The notes beneath the pieces are model-generated. The model did no database searches, had not been told where the DNA came from, and saw only the letters and a program-made list of their open reading frames with translations. This document shows, one piece after another, positions 32,980 to 44,495 of a DNA stretch of 64,000 nucleotides (within the stretch, counting starts at the first letter, position 1; every line of letters begins with the position of its first letter). The DNA is from Melieria omissa. Its lineage: Eukaryota > Arthropoda > Insecta > Diptera > Ulidiidae. The translations under genes and the position numbers were made by a program. Where the stretch lies: positions 90,726,783 to 90,790,782 of the forward strand of contig OZ020269.1 in the NCBI GenBank assembly GCA_963971225.1, given 5' to 3'.

Positions 32980-34480
32980 ATATAGAACTCATCATAGATC
33001 AATTCCATTTTAATTCTATTGCGTACAAACAAATTTCAATCATAAGTCAACAAAGTCTCAATAATTAATTTTTTTTAATTATAAATAAAATTATTTTTAT
33101 AAGATAATTTTACTACATTCCGATCCTATTTGTTTCTAATAAAAAACTAATAAACTTATTAATGCCTCTTAATTTTTCAATACTTTTACTTTATTGCAGT
33201 CAATCAATAGTTGCCATCGCCACAATAAATGCCAATAATCGTGTTGGTATTTTAATTTTTTTCTTCAACCAACTGAGCGCATAAATTTTAATCACACACA
33301 CACACATACACACACACACTCGAGAGTGCAAAATTTCTCGAGCCATTGTGCATTTTTTCAGTGATTGTTGCTATTCTTCTTGCGGTTAGTGTAGTTGTTG
33401 TTGTTGTTTTTATAAAAACAAATTGTTGTTGGTTTTTTACAGGCCAATACATGAGTGATGAGCCAACGGCGCACATGGATATGTTGGCTGGCTGGCGGGG
33501 CATTTGTTACGCTGCACCGGCAGCGGACACTGTAATTGATAGACTGCATTCGGCGTGGGTAAGGAGTGGAGTGGCAGGAGCGGCAAGGACATTGCTGCTG
33601 AAACCATAGAAAGGCAGAAATAAAAAACAAAAACGGAAAAAATACATTCCAAAGAAAATGGCAAGCAACACCCGCATGAAGTATGTTTTTCCGTTCGTCA
33701 CTTGCTGAGCGCTTGTTGTTGTTTTTGTTTTTGCATTGTAGCGCGTCCTTCGAAGGGATAATGTTCATGTTCATGTAGTGTTATATGCGTCTGCTAATAT
33801 GTCTGAGTCTGCGTGTGTGTGTGTGTGTGTTTGCATTGGCATTTGCAGGATTCCTTGCAACAACAACAACGCCCTCCCTCTCGTTGCCGCCACTTCCTCA
33901 CACCTTTCGCTTCCTCTCCCCCCACTCACTAATTGTGTCTTCTTAATGCCTTTGTTGTAACTGTCATTGATTTCATTGTTCTTCTCCCTGTTGTTTGTTG
34001 TAATTGCAGTTGTTGCTGCCGCTGTTGTTTGTCTTTTCTTCGTGGCTCATTGGTTTTTCATTAGTTTGTGTTTTGCCGTAATTTCGTTTACTCGGCTGTG
34101 TTCATTTGCTTGCTGCTGCTTCTTCTTGTTGCTATTCTGGTTCGATTTGTATGTTTTTGTTGTTGTTGTTTGCTGTCGTAGTGTTCGGTTAGTCACTTGT
34201 CTGGTCGTTGGTAGTGCTGTGATCACACCCCACACCACTTTCCTGCACCGCTTGGCCGCTGTTGTTGTTCGTTCTGAGCTGTGCACAAATTCCATTAAAA
34301 GGCTGAAATTCAATACCGACACATATGGCGCGAGCTCTGTGCGGCGCAGCTCGAAGGAGCGTAATTTAGCTCTTTCTCTGTTTGCATTTTGAACTTTGTT
34401 CGCTGCGCAGAGTTAAATGTTTTACGCTGTTCGGTATGGTTGTTGTTATTGTCAGAGTTTACTTTGAATGTTTGTTCGGT
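32980..34480. other. Non-coding DNA with CA/TG and GTT repeats, no gene supported
   Basis: CA run at 33293-33320, TG run near 33813-33831, GTT runs near 33395-33410 and 34158-34171. No frame with recognisable similarity. Confidence 0.45.
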
Positions 34481-37400
34481 TTCTTCACACCTACTCTGGC
34501 TTTTCTTCCAACACGTTCTTTCTCTTTCCTCTAGTTTCCTCTTTTTTTAGTTCCTTCCTTTGATTTGAATGTTTTGTGTATATATTTTCCAGTGTTTAGG
34601 TTTCATATCTATTACCTTTATTTCATTTCCCGCTTTCTTCGTCTCGTTCTCACATCTTTTGTTACTTTCTTCTGCATATGATTCACTTTTCTTGACCTAA
34701 CCTCTATTTTCCTATCTTCTACTGAATATTATTTATCTTCCTATTCTCTTTAGCTCACCATGTCCCTTGCTAGATGTTTTATAACTTCCACTGCACACAT
34801 CTTATTCTCTCTTTCGGGTTTTTCTCCTACCGTCTCTAACTATGCTATCGACAACAACTTCAGTGGTTTTTTTTTTACTATTTCCAATTCTTTTTCGGTC
34901 TCTGCTCTTAATTTTTTCTCTCCCTTCCCTACCGACTCGTTTTGAGTGCACAGTTCAGTCTTCCTCTCCTTTCATTAACTTTTTCAGCACACTTTTCCCT
35001 TTTCTTAATCCTTTACTTTATCATCCTTTCTACCTCCTTTCTATTTCTCTTCTTTCAAAAACGCTTCAAGCATTATGCTTTCCAGCTTTCCTTATCTTTT
35101 TATATCGAAAAATACTTTCGAAATGCCCACCAGTTTCTTTTGGTTCTCATAATTTCAGCTGTGTAGAACAATTTCTTCTTTCAACTCTTCCCAATTCCGC
35201 ATTTTTGCGCTCTTCCGTTCTATTTCCCATTTTTTTCTTTCTATTCTTCCATTTTTTCTTTCCTTTTCATGTGTCTTCGATCTCTTTTTTCCCTCTTCCC
35301 TTTCATCTTCGGAGTCTTCCGTGTTTCCCTCTTCTTTCATTAACTTCTTCAGCACACTTTTCCCCTTCTCAGTCTTGTGTTTTGCTATCTTTTCCACCTC
35401 GTTTCTACTTCCCTTATGATTCTCCTCTTTTAAAAACTTGTAAACATAATGTGTTGCTTTCTGTATCTTTCTTGCTTCTATAAGTACTTTCTATTGAAAT
35501 TCCCAGCAGTTTATTTTGCTTGTCATAACTTCAGCTATGTAGTACGATTTCTTCTTTTAACTTACCTATGCTCTATTCTTGCCTTTTTCCGTTCTTTTCT
35601 TTCATACATCTTTCCTTTTTTCGATGTATCTTCTATCTCGCTTCCTTTTTTGCTTCCTGATACGTTTTTGAGTGCACAATTCAGTCTTCTGTGTTTCTCT
35701 CTCTCTTCTTCAGCACACTTTCCCTATTCGCAGTCCTGTAATTTTTTATTTCGTTTACCTCCTTTCTACTTCCCTTCTATTCCTCTTCTTTCATAAAATT
35801 TTCCAGCACAATTCGTTGCTTTCTTTATCTTTTTGTTTCGATAAATACTTTAGCTCGAAACTGCCACCAGATTCGTTTACTTTTCATGACTTCACTTGTG
35901 TAGTACAATTTCTTCTTTTAACTCTTCCCGGTGCTCTATTCTTGCCCTTTTTTCGTTCTTTCTTCCATACATCTTTCCTTTTTTCATGTATCTTCTATCT
36001 ATCTCCTTTCAATATATCTTCTATGTATTGTACACTTTTTATTGTCCTCTACCTTTAATAATTTATCTTTTTCTTCTGTTCGTTTTTTCATTTTTGCGCT
36101 TCTCATAACTTCTGCGTAACTTCTTCTGATATTTTCCTGATTTTGTTTACTTTTTCTTTCATCTTTTCTTAAGTCCTTCTATGTATTTTATTGTTTTCTT
36201 CTTCGTTCTGCTTCCATAATTTTTTCTCCTTTATTTCTTTTCAGCTCCGTAGAACAATTTCTCCTTTCTTCTTCTTCTTCAGTTCTCCTTCCTTCTCCTT
36301 CTTCTTCTCTTCACTTTGCTCTACTCTCCCCTTCTTCCCCTTTTTCTCAACTTATTCTTTCCATTTCGTCCTTGTTCTGTCTCTCTCCTTCCGGTGATTT
36401 CTTCTACGTATTGTATTCTTTCTTCTTTCCCTAACTCCTTCTACGTATTATACTGTTTTCTTTCTTTTTCCCCGTACTCTTTCTATTTATTGTATTGTTT
36501 TTTTTCGTTCTGTTTCCGTAGAACAAAATCTCCTTTCTGCTCTTCACTTTTCTCTATTCTTCATCTGATATTTTCCTCAACTCATTCTTTCCATTCCTTC
36601 CTTGTTCTATCTCTCTTCTCACGATGATTTCTTCTACGTGTTGTACTGTTTTTTCCTTCTTTTTTCAGTAACTCCTTCTATGCATTGTTTTGTTTTCTCC
36701 TTCGTTCTGCTTCCATAATTTCTTCTCCTTTATATCTTTTCGGGTTTATATTTCCTTCTCTTTCCATAAGTTCAGCTCCATAGAACAATTTTTTTCTTTC
36801 GGCTCTTCACTCTCTTCCATTCTTTCCTTCTTCCAATATTTTCTGCAATTCCAACTACAACAACTTTTTTCCCATCTATGTTCTATATCTCTTCTTTCGA
36901 TAATTTCTTCTACGTATTGTATATTTTCCTTTCTCTTTCTTCTCTCAATAACTCCTTCTATGTATTTTATTGTTTTCTTTTCTATATTTCTTCCATTGCT
37001 TTTTCTCCCTTATCTCTATTCGGCTTTATCTTTCTTTCCATAACTTCAACTGCATAGCAAAATGTCCTTTCTCTGTTCTTAACTCTCTTCTATTCTTCCC
37101 TTCCTTCAATTATCTTATTTAACTCATTCTTTCTTCCATCTTTGTTCTATTTTTCTTCTTCCTATAATTTTTAAAAGGTGTTGTATTACCTTCCTATAAT
37201 TACTTAAAGGTATTGTAAAAGCTTTTTTCTTTCTATAACTTCTTCAAACAAGTTTATTATGTTCTTTTAGTTTTTTCTTCTGTCCAGAACTTCTTCTTTG
37301 TTATCTCTTTTCCACTTTTTTACCGCTGCGTGTGACAATTTCTTCTTTCTTTTCTTCAACACTTCACTCTCCTCTATTCATCCCTTTTTCTGATATTTTT

Positions 37401-38185
37401 CTCAGCTCATTCTTTGAATGCCTTCCTTGTCATATCTTTCTCTTTCCAATAATTTCTTTTACACATTGTACTGTTTTCTTTTTCATAATTTTTTCGATAA
37501 CTTCTTCTATTGTATTGTTTTTATTTCTTCTCTCTTATTTCTTTACGGGTTTATCTTTTTCTTTATTTCCATAACTTCAGCTCTTCTTCACTTCACTCTC
37601 TTCTATTCTTCCCTTCTTCCAATGATCTTCTTCAACTCATTCTTTCTTAACATCATTGTTCTATATCTCTACTTTCAATAATTTCTTTTAATTATGGTAT
37701 CTTCCTCTTTTCTTTTTTTTCTTTCGATAACTTCTTCAACGCAGTGTTTTGTTTTCATTTTGTTTCTTCTTTCTAGAATTTTTTCTCTGTTATCTCTTTT
37801 CAATTTTTTTCATCGTTTTCTATAACTTTTGTTGCGTGGTACAATTTACTCTACACTCCTCTACTCCTCGCTTCTTCCTTTTTCCATATTCTTTTCTTTC
37901 CATCTGCCTTTGTTTTTCTCTACTTTGTTTTGTTTTCATTTTGTTTCTCTTTCTAGAATTTCTTCTCTGTTAGCTCTTTCCGACTCTTTAGCTCTACTCT
38001 CCAACTCTTCTCTAATCCTCGCTTTTATTTTTGTTCTCCTTTGAATATCTTCATCCACGTATTGTATTATCCTTCTTATATTCTCCTGCCTTCTTTCATT
38101 ATTTCTCCCTTCTTACAATATTTTCTTCCTCTCTCACACTCTTTCTTCTTCTTCGTTTCAATCTTATCCTTTACTAACACTTACA
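34480..38185. repeat. 3.7-kb pyrimidine-rich, internally repeated tract
   Basis: The plus strand is overwhelmingly C and T for about 3.7 kb, so the minus strand is purine-rich. Open frames through it are dominated by Phe, Leu and Ser (or Lys and Glu on the other strand) and are products of composition. Within 34945-36060 there are three units of about 362 bp, marked by CAGCACACTTT at 34985, 35350 and 35712. Further right, TTCTTCTACGTATTGTA-like boxes recur near 36400, 36445, 36630 and 36905. Confidence 0.85.
34945..36060. repeat. Three ~362-bp tandem units in the pyrimidine tract
   Basis: Each unit contains, in order, TTCAGCACACTTT, a CCTCCTTTCTAYTTC-like box, a TATCTTTnTn box near an ATAAATACTTT-like stretch, and a CATAACTTCAGCT/TGTGTAG-type box followed by CAATTTCTTCTTT. 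Spacing is 363 and 362 bp. Divergence between units is moderate. Confidence 0.75.
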
Positions 38186-38525
38186 TTCTATTACCTCTGG
38201 CTGTATGTCCCCTGTTTCGCCTCCCATCTCCACTTCGTGTCTCACTCACATTGCACGCAGCAAACGCAGCAGCGCGTCATGCAACGAAGGAGCGACGAAC
38301 ACCGACGCCGAAGACGACTACAGCAATGAGGGCGGCTGGCTCTCAAACACACCCACATGCATACACGTTCGCACAACACAAACAACAACTACAACAACAA
38401 CAAATGCCAGTATGGAGGCATATTGTACGGCAGCAGAGACACCAGTCAGCCAACCAACCAGTCAACCAGCCAACGCTGGCGCAAATTAAGTTTGGTTTAT
38501 TGAATTTGCTGCTTTTACGTACAGC

Positions 38526-38570
<45 letters not shown>

Positions 38571-39476
38571 AATAAATTGTATAAAGCCAACAGGAGCACT
38601 GCGAGCTGGGGTTACGTTTCGATGCGTTCGATTTGTTCGATAGCTGAAGGTTTGCTGCTTCGATGGTTGGCTGCCTGGCTGCCGCTGCTGTTGTTGCTGC
38701 TGCCAGCCACGGTTTTAATTAAGCGTTGCATGGAAAACGTTTCGCAAAATTAAATGTTTAATTAGTTTTTCTGCTGCAGCGTTTGGCGTTCTGGCCGCTG
38801 TCTGTCTGTCTGTCTGTGTTTCTGGCTGCGTTCGTGCCTCTGACTCATTCGTCTTGTGGCGCATTTTACATACGGCGCGCCGTCGCTTCAGCAACAGCTG
38901 CTGCGGATCGGCAACGGCAGCAACGGTATTTCAAGCTGATTTGCGGCTTTTGCAGGCGAGTGAAAAGGCGCCAGCGGAAAAGTTAAGCTTGAAGAATGCG
39001 CGTGATTTGTTTCGAAGCGTTCGAAATATCTGACTGCATGCTTGTGTGTGTGTGTGTGTGTGCGGTCACGTGGCAGCCAAATTGCTGCACGGCGCTTATT
39101 TTTCTTCGAACTCGGTTTTCTTGTATTGTGTCAGCCGCCAAATGCGGTGATTTTGTAATCAAAGTAATTGTGGTTTAATTAGTGTTGATTGGAGAGCGCT
39201 TCGATAAGTTTCAAGCAGCTGAAATGTGACAATAAAAGCTTAAAATACGAGGACAATGAATATACAATAAAATGGGAGAGCTGAAAGTTGTTCAAATGTC
39301 ATCAATGCAGCGATCTTGTGCTGATATCGAGAAACTGTAAGATGAGTTCAAATCCGCGAAACTAGAAAGTGAATGTAAATGTTTAGAGGTTTATAAATCC
39401 TATTGTGATCTGCTTTTGTTTGGAGAGCCAGGCAGAGATCTGTTGTAAGCGATATAGCGAGTAAAGGTAGTAAAGA
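38186..39476. other. Non-coding DNA with opa-like repeats, no gene supported
   Basis: GC-richer than the flanking tracts, with (CAA)n at 38524-38570, a CTGT run near 38801-38816 and a TG run at 39043-39062. No exon can be supported. Confidence 0.45.
38524..38570. repeat. (CAA)n trinucleotide run
   Basis: About 15 CAA units followed by two AAT units. Confidence 0.95.
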
Positions 39477-39560
39477 AGCCCCGATAGCATAGCGTGAGTG
39501 CACTAACCTTTCATCCCAGATGTCGTGGATTGGACTCTTACCTGGTTCTAGATCCAATTT
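39477..39560 (+). mobile_element. tRNA-like SINE head, degraded
   Basis: GCCCCGATAGCATAGCGTGA resembles an acceptor and D-arm with an A box (TAGCATAGCGTG). Further on, GGATTGGACTC at 39527-39537 resembles a B box with changes. The intervening CACTAACCTTTCATCCCAGA parallels the anticodon region of the SINE head at 59646-59721 (minus). The B box and T-arm are too eroded for a working tRNA gene. The 3' end of the element is not defined. Confidence 0.5.
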
Positions 39561-39898
39561 TTCCAATTTTTCCTATCCCCTAAATACTCCTTAGCCCAGT
39601 AAAATATCCCAGTTCAGAAATTCCGACCCTCAGATGATCATTTCCTAGTCACTCTCACTCAATAATTCGCACAATCATGCGCTGTGCTGCTCTAAAAATA
39701 AAACAAATATACAGCGACACCTGTGAGAAGAAGCGAGCATTCGCGAAAAACAGCGCATCAAACCGATCTTAGCGAAGTCCCCAACCATCCTGCTGTCACT
39801 TCCCTTACACAACAGATGGCGCTACGAGCGGTAGCTCACAACATCGGAGGCGTCGTTCCTAAGCGGCATTAGATGGCAGCCTCATCACTTAGGACTAC

Positions 39899-41094
39899 CT
39901 GGGGCAGATTAATAACACAGCGCAACAAAAAAACACTTTTTTTCTGTTGCATGGAGTTTTTCTACTGTTTCTTACTAATTTGGGTGCGCTGATTCCGAAT
40001 CTACCCTCCGATTTTTTCTAGCAGCTCTAGTTTGTGAGATATAGGTACCCTGTCCTTTTTTCAGTTTTTCCTCTACTTTTTCCATATTTTCGATCATAGT
40101 TTCTAAACCAAAAAACCGATTCACATGATTTTCACCTTATCGCATTAACAACACCGCACGGCTTCTTTTCCGATGCAACTTATTTTCATAAATGTTAAAA
40201 TGCCGCGGTAATTGGACCTCAAAGTTGGAAAAAATGTAATTTTAAGGCGTTTTCTTTGATGGTCAAAAACATACACATTTTTTGTAAAACAATTAACGAG
40301 TTAGGTGTATAACGAAAGTCGACACATCAAGCAATACAACACAGCTACATTATTTGGCGGAATACACATTCGCATCGAAATAACAGGAAAAATGTACCAT
40401 CGCGATTTTCATCACTTTTCATACTTTTTCCTTAACAAATTAGGGGCCTGAAAATATGCAAAGTTTTTAATTTTTTTTTGTTTCGAAAAATTCAAAATAT
40501 TTTTGTTTTTTGCTTGTATTCCAAACTAAAATTTGAACATATAAAAGAGCATATTTTGAGGCTCCTAATTTTTTAAGGAAAAAGTATGAAAAGAGATGAA
40601 AATCGCTATGGTAAAGTTTTGTTATTATTTCGACGCGAATGTGTATTCCGATAAATAATTTGGCTGTGTTGTATTGCTTGATGTTTCTTCTTAAGATATT
40701 CATATACTTCGAAACTTGATTTATGAAACATCTGTACAATTTTCGCCATCAGAAAAAACGCCTTGAAATTCAATATTTTCCTACTTTGAATCCTTATTAC
40801 CACGCCCATTTAGAACGCATAAAATTGATTAATGTCAGGAAAGATGGCGTGAAATGTTGTAAGTGCAACGATATAAAAATAATGTCGATAGGATTATTGG
40901 TTAAGAAATAACAGTCGAAAACAAGAAAAAAGCCGAGGAAAATTCGAAAAAGTGGCACGCCCATTTTTTGCAAAAACTAGAGCTGTTACATAAAAACGGA
41001 GTATGGTTTTGAAAACAGCGTGGAAAAACGATTCAGATTCATGTAAAAAACTGCATGCAACAGACATGCTGTTGTGCAGTGTAATCTACCCTGA
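39899..41094. mobile_element. 1.2-kb foldback element with ~550-bp inverted arms
   Basis: The left arm (39899 to about 40455) is an imperfect reverse complement of the right arm (about 40540 to 41094). Outer ends: CTGGGGCAGATTA against the complement of TAATCTACCCTG. Inner checkpoints: AAGGCGTTTTCTTTGATGG (40254) against the complement of CCATCAGAAAAAACGCCTT (40746), and GCGATTTTCATCACTTTTCA (40402) against TGAAAAGAGATGAAAATCGC (40587). The A+T-rich centre is about 85 bp. No transposase frame is visible, so this is a foldback or long-MITE type. Arms have diverged noticeably, so it is old. Confidence 0.85.
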
Positions 41095-41217
41095 CAGAGA
41101 AACACAACCGATTAACGTAACCAACACAAGCCAATGCGGAGGGTATCAGGGTACTTAAAGACATAACCCACGTGAATCCATCAGTATCTTCACCATGAAG
41201 TATGAACCCACAAGAGC

Positions 41218-41475
41218 AGGTAAGTAAGTTGGTGTGGCTGCCTCAAAAGACACTTAGGCCATGACTTCCCATTGTGATACCACATGCAGCCAAGCAAAAA
41301 ACCGCTCCCTCATTGAACCAATTGGAGTTTCTTGCGAAGCTTAGTAGACCCCGAATTGTCTTATCAGCTAGATCCCTAAGACTATCGAAGGAGAAGTTGC
41401 TTAAGGACAGGTCATACTTCTTCTGGATAAACAGGACAGGTGGACAGGTGCGTAGTAGGTGAGGTGACCCAGAGG
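41218..41475 (-). mobile_element. LINE 3' end with (AACCT)n-type tail, minus strand
   Basis: The minus strand encodes FDSLRDLADKTIRGLLSFAR followed by NSNWFNEGA, the ORF2 C-terminus of the family, then GCATGTGGTATCACAATGGG and a degraded tail near 41220 (AACTTACTTACC). It is severely 5' truncated. The target-site duplication is not clear. Confidence 0.65.
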
Positions 41476-41648
41476 AGCAAGTCCTTGCTTAGAACCTAAG
41501 GGACTTCTATAACAGCTTTGAAGCAGAGTTTTGCGTTATTTGGAATTAACGAAAAAAAAAAGAAGTACAACATTCAGACATTACCTATTCTTGTGAACAG
41601 CCAAGCAGGACTCGTCTTTCGATCAGTCTGAAGTGAAGTGAATAAAAG

Positions 41649-41762
41649 AGTTGACGTGATAGTTAGAAGAGGTATTGAACCAGTCAATGCTAAATTCTCG
41701 GGCACTCTACCAATTTATGTTGGATTCTCCGATACTCTATGGTGGCAGGAAATAAAACAATA
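41649..41762. repeat. Dispersed AGAGGTATTGAACCA repeat, copy 1
   Basis: Holds AGAAGAGGTATTGAACCA, TATGTTGGATTCTCCGATAC and CTCTATGGTGGCAG boxes. Related blocks recur at 43449-43690. The LINE nest at 41763-43404 lies between the two, so they may be the sides of one interrupted older repeat. No coding function seen. Confidence 0.5.
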
Positions 41763-41827
41763 GACAATATATTGATCCAAGACGGAAGAAGGTAGGAGAG
41801 GCGAGCATTTATAATACCAGCTGCCAG

Positions 41828-42258
41828 GTAGGTAGGTAGGTAGGTTAAGGCCATGTGGCCCATTGTTGTACCACGTGACGGAGGGGAGGGCTTCACCTAT
41901 CCCGTTCCAATACTTATTGGAGCCACTTGGAGGCTCTGATGTTGATGTCGTTCGGTGGCGTCTTTTCGAGGTCGGCTAAGCAGCTCAGAAAGTGCCTGCC
42001 CAGGTGTCGGAAGGGCGTTCTCGCAAGCGCTGGACACGTGCAGAGGACGTGCTCGACGGTGTCCTCGCAACCTTCGTCCCTGCAGCTTCTGCAGAAATCG
42101 TAGAAAGGCAGACTAAGTCTGCTAGCATGTAGGCCAATGAGACAGTGTCCAGTAATAACTCTCACATCAATCCCTATAGAGGGTTTGTTCAGCAGGATCA
42201 GTTCCTTTAATCTGCTCTGGTTGGTCTGTCTAGCTATGGTGCACGTTTGTTCGTTGAG
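41828..42258 (-). mobile_element. LINE 3' end inserted in copy C (first insertion)
   Basis: Flanked by ATACCAGCTGCCAG (41814-41827) and ATACCAGCTCCCAG (42259-42272), a 14-bp duplication with one change. A minus-strand frame from 42258 to 41914 (about 115 residues) reads IARQTNQSRLKELILLNK, VITGHCLIGLHASRL, then a C-x2-C-x9-H-x4-C motif and an RASKWLQ end. Next come GTACAACAATGGGCC and a TTAACCTACCTACC tail. It is a 5' truncated copy of the (AACCT)n-tailed LINE group. Confidence 0.88.
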
Positions 42259-42612
42259 ATACCAGCTCCCAGTTAGAAGTTATTTTTGAACCCAAGGTCA
42301 CGGTCTTCCAGGCTGAGGTCTTTACCATAAATGGGTTTATCAGGAAAATACTAACTCTTAGGTTTGCAAGAAAGAGGATAATCATAATATCAGACAGTCA
42401 GGCTGCAATCAAGGTCTTTCGCTCAATCATATTTTCCTCTAAACTAGTCTGGGAGGTAGCAAATGTTCTTCAGGATCTGTCGAGCGATAACCAAGTGATA
42501 ATACACTGGTTTCGTACACACTATGGGTATGATGGTAATAAGGAAGCGGACAAATTAGCGAAGGAGAGGCTGCAAACCGGAAGATTGGACCTGAACCGAT
42601 CGTAGGCGTTAG

Positions 42613-42903
42613 GTAAGGTTGGAGTGGCAGCCTCCTACGATCACTTATATCCCATGGCTCATTGTGATACCACAGTGGATGACCCGATTCCTCCTTACAG
42701 CGCTGAGAACCAAGAAGTGTCCATTATGAACCTGGCTATATCCCTGATATTCAGAGGCGATAGTTCGGTTAGACTATTAAAAAAAGCTAAGCCGAGAGGC
42801 TTAAGTCTTCTTCTGGCTAATGAAGGACATTGGCACAACAGGTGGAGAACGGACTTCTCATCCTCCTCGGACCCTCAACCTCGACAGTAGTCATTGGATT
42901 GCA
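42613..42903 (-). mobile_element. LINE 3' end inserted in copy C (second insertion)
   Basis: Flanked by TAGGCGTTAG (42603-42612) and TAGGTGTTAG (42904-42913). The minus strand encodes EDEKSVLHLLCQCPSLARRR and a DIARFIMDTSWF end, then GTGGTATCACAATGAGCC and AACCTTACC. It has the same C-terminal layout as the first insertion but a different subfamily by sequence. Confidence 0.85.
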
Positions 42904-43448
42904 TAGGTGTTAGCAAGACTCATTAGTTACAGACATTGTGTCAAACAAAAATGCATAAATCGGGCTTATCACAAATGGTCCAACAAAATGGGACAACGCT
43001 GTTCTAAGCTATTGTTTCCAGCTTACTCTGAGAGGAAATCTAAGTATCTACTGGATATGAGTATCCTGAGCAGTCACTATCTGCTAAATATGCATAGAGC
43101 GCATCTGGGAAGCACCGATAATGAGCTATGCAGACTCTATTTGGAAGACGATGAAACAGCTGTACACGGTATAACGGAATTTCCTGCCCCTAATAGACTC
43201 GAGGAAGGGGATACTAGAAAGGGAACTGATACAGGCGGAAGAACTGCCTGAAACTGATGTAAGAAAAATTAAGGAGTTCCTCGATAATATTGGAAGGTAC
43301 GAACTTCTACAATAAACAAAAGGGATGCGACACAACAGTGCAACGTGGACACTGTGTCTCGGGCAGTTTTTGCTTGACTCCCGTAACTAATCTCATCTAA
43401 TCTATTGCAAAAAGGCGTGGCGCTACACTGTGGTGATTTTAGGAAAAA

Positions 43449-43690
43449 ACATACGAGATAGTAAAAGAGGTTGAGCTACTCTATGTTGGATTCTTCCTAT
43501 TTCATGGCGGCAGAGAATGACGCAACGAACGAGAATGTTAAAAGAGGTATAGAACCACTTTATGCTAATCTCGAACACTTTATAGGGTGTTTTATGCCCT
43601 TTGAACCACTCTATGCTTTTTTCTTCTTCTTCTTTCTAACTGGCCATAACAACCTGATTATGGATTCTGGGACACTTTATAGTATCAGGG
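43449..43690. repeat. Dispersed AGAGGTATTGAACCA repeat, further copies
   Basis: Two or three partial units with AAGAGGTATAGAACCACT, CTCTATGTTGGATTC and GAACCACTCTATGCT, related to 41649-41762. Confidence 0.5.
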
Positions 43691-44289
43691 ATTGAAACAA
43701 CAGATTTCTACTTCGGTAATAAAAGACGATATGGGTATCAAACGATTTAGCTTATCAAGGCGGCAAATAAAATCTACATAGTATTGGCCACGCCCACTTT
43801 CCGTTGCTAGTAAACTAGTAAATCAAAAAGACGATACGTATCTGCAAATCAATATTCATATCAAATGATTCTGCGTTTCAAAGGGGTAAAACTAGGCTAT
43901 AACACTGTGCGACAGCATTTTGCACACCGGGAAAAATTCATGTGTGCATGAAACTAAAAACGAAATATAGTAATACTGCGTACTCAGTTTTTCATCTCTA
44001 CATCATTTGCCCTTTTCAAAGGACTTCAAATTTTTAAAGGGGATAAAAAATAAAAAAAAAATATTAAAAATACTCAACCTCATTAGAATATGGCGATATG
44101 TATATCAAATGAAAGAGGAAAGGCTCAAAAATTAAAATAAAATTGATTTTTTATCTATTTATAAAAAAGGATATGAAAAAGGTCCTTGAAAATTTTAGTC
44201 CTTTATATCCTTAAAAATTTTAATAGAATTTTCTTGAAAAGTAACTATGTTAAAACACAAAATATACTTGATCACTTGTCAAAAGTGTT
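43691..44289. other. Spacer, no gene seen
   Basis: A+T-rich, with a GGCCACGCCCACTTTCCG box near 43787 resembling CCACGCCCATTT near 40801 in the foldback element. Nothing else assignable. Confidence 0.4.
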
Positions 44290-44495
44290 TGATTTTGGCA
44301 AGCAGCAGTGTAACAGGGAGTAGGGTGGATAGTACAATGATTAGAAAGTTTCGAAACAGTAGAGTTTAAAATTCTAAATAAAGTGACTTCTAATTTTAAA
44401 CTGCATTGAAACATTTTAGTGTGTTTTATTTTTGAGCACAATCCAGAGAAACGAATTACGCCTGCGTTGAGGTGGCAGAACTAACATTTGTAACA
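44290..44495 (+). mobile_element. Solo LTR-like sequence, copy C (3' part)
   Basis: Shares with copies A and B the CTAAATAAAGTGA signal, an ACTGCATTGAAA-like block, TTTTATTTTTGAGCACAATC and an end near TTTGTAACAATAT. The part left of about 44290 has no clear match, so the copy is partial or highly diverged. Confidence 0.5.

Larger units (their letters stand above)
41763..43404 (+). pseudogene. LOA-like LINE copy C, ORF2 C-terminal part, twice interrupted
   Basis: RNase H starts near 41774 with GATCCAAGACGGAAGAAGG, matching the TDGSKTEEG codons of copy A. It breaks at 41828 and resumes at 42273 with VTVFQAEV, ISDSQAAIK and GYDGNKEADKLA. It breaks again at 42613 and resumes at 42914 with KTHYRHCVKQK, FPAYSERKSKYLL, a CRLYLEDDETAVH motif, and ends LDNIGRYELLQ with stop TAA at 43313. 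The tail at 43385-43404 is of (AATCT)n type. Protein similarity to copy A is clear, but there are substitutions in key motifs (HYGYDG for HCGYDG, CRLY for CRFC), frameshifts and two foreign insertions. It is an older relative of copies A and B. Confidence 0.85.

Noticed and set aside
34842..35483. 213-codon Phe/Ser/Leu-rich frame
   Set aside because: Follows from pyrimidine-rich composition; several other frames nearby look the same.
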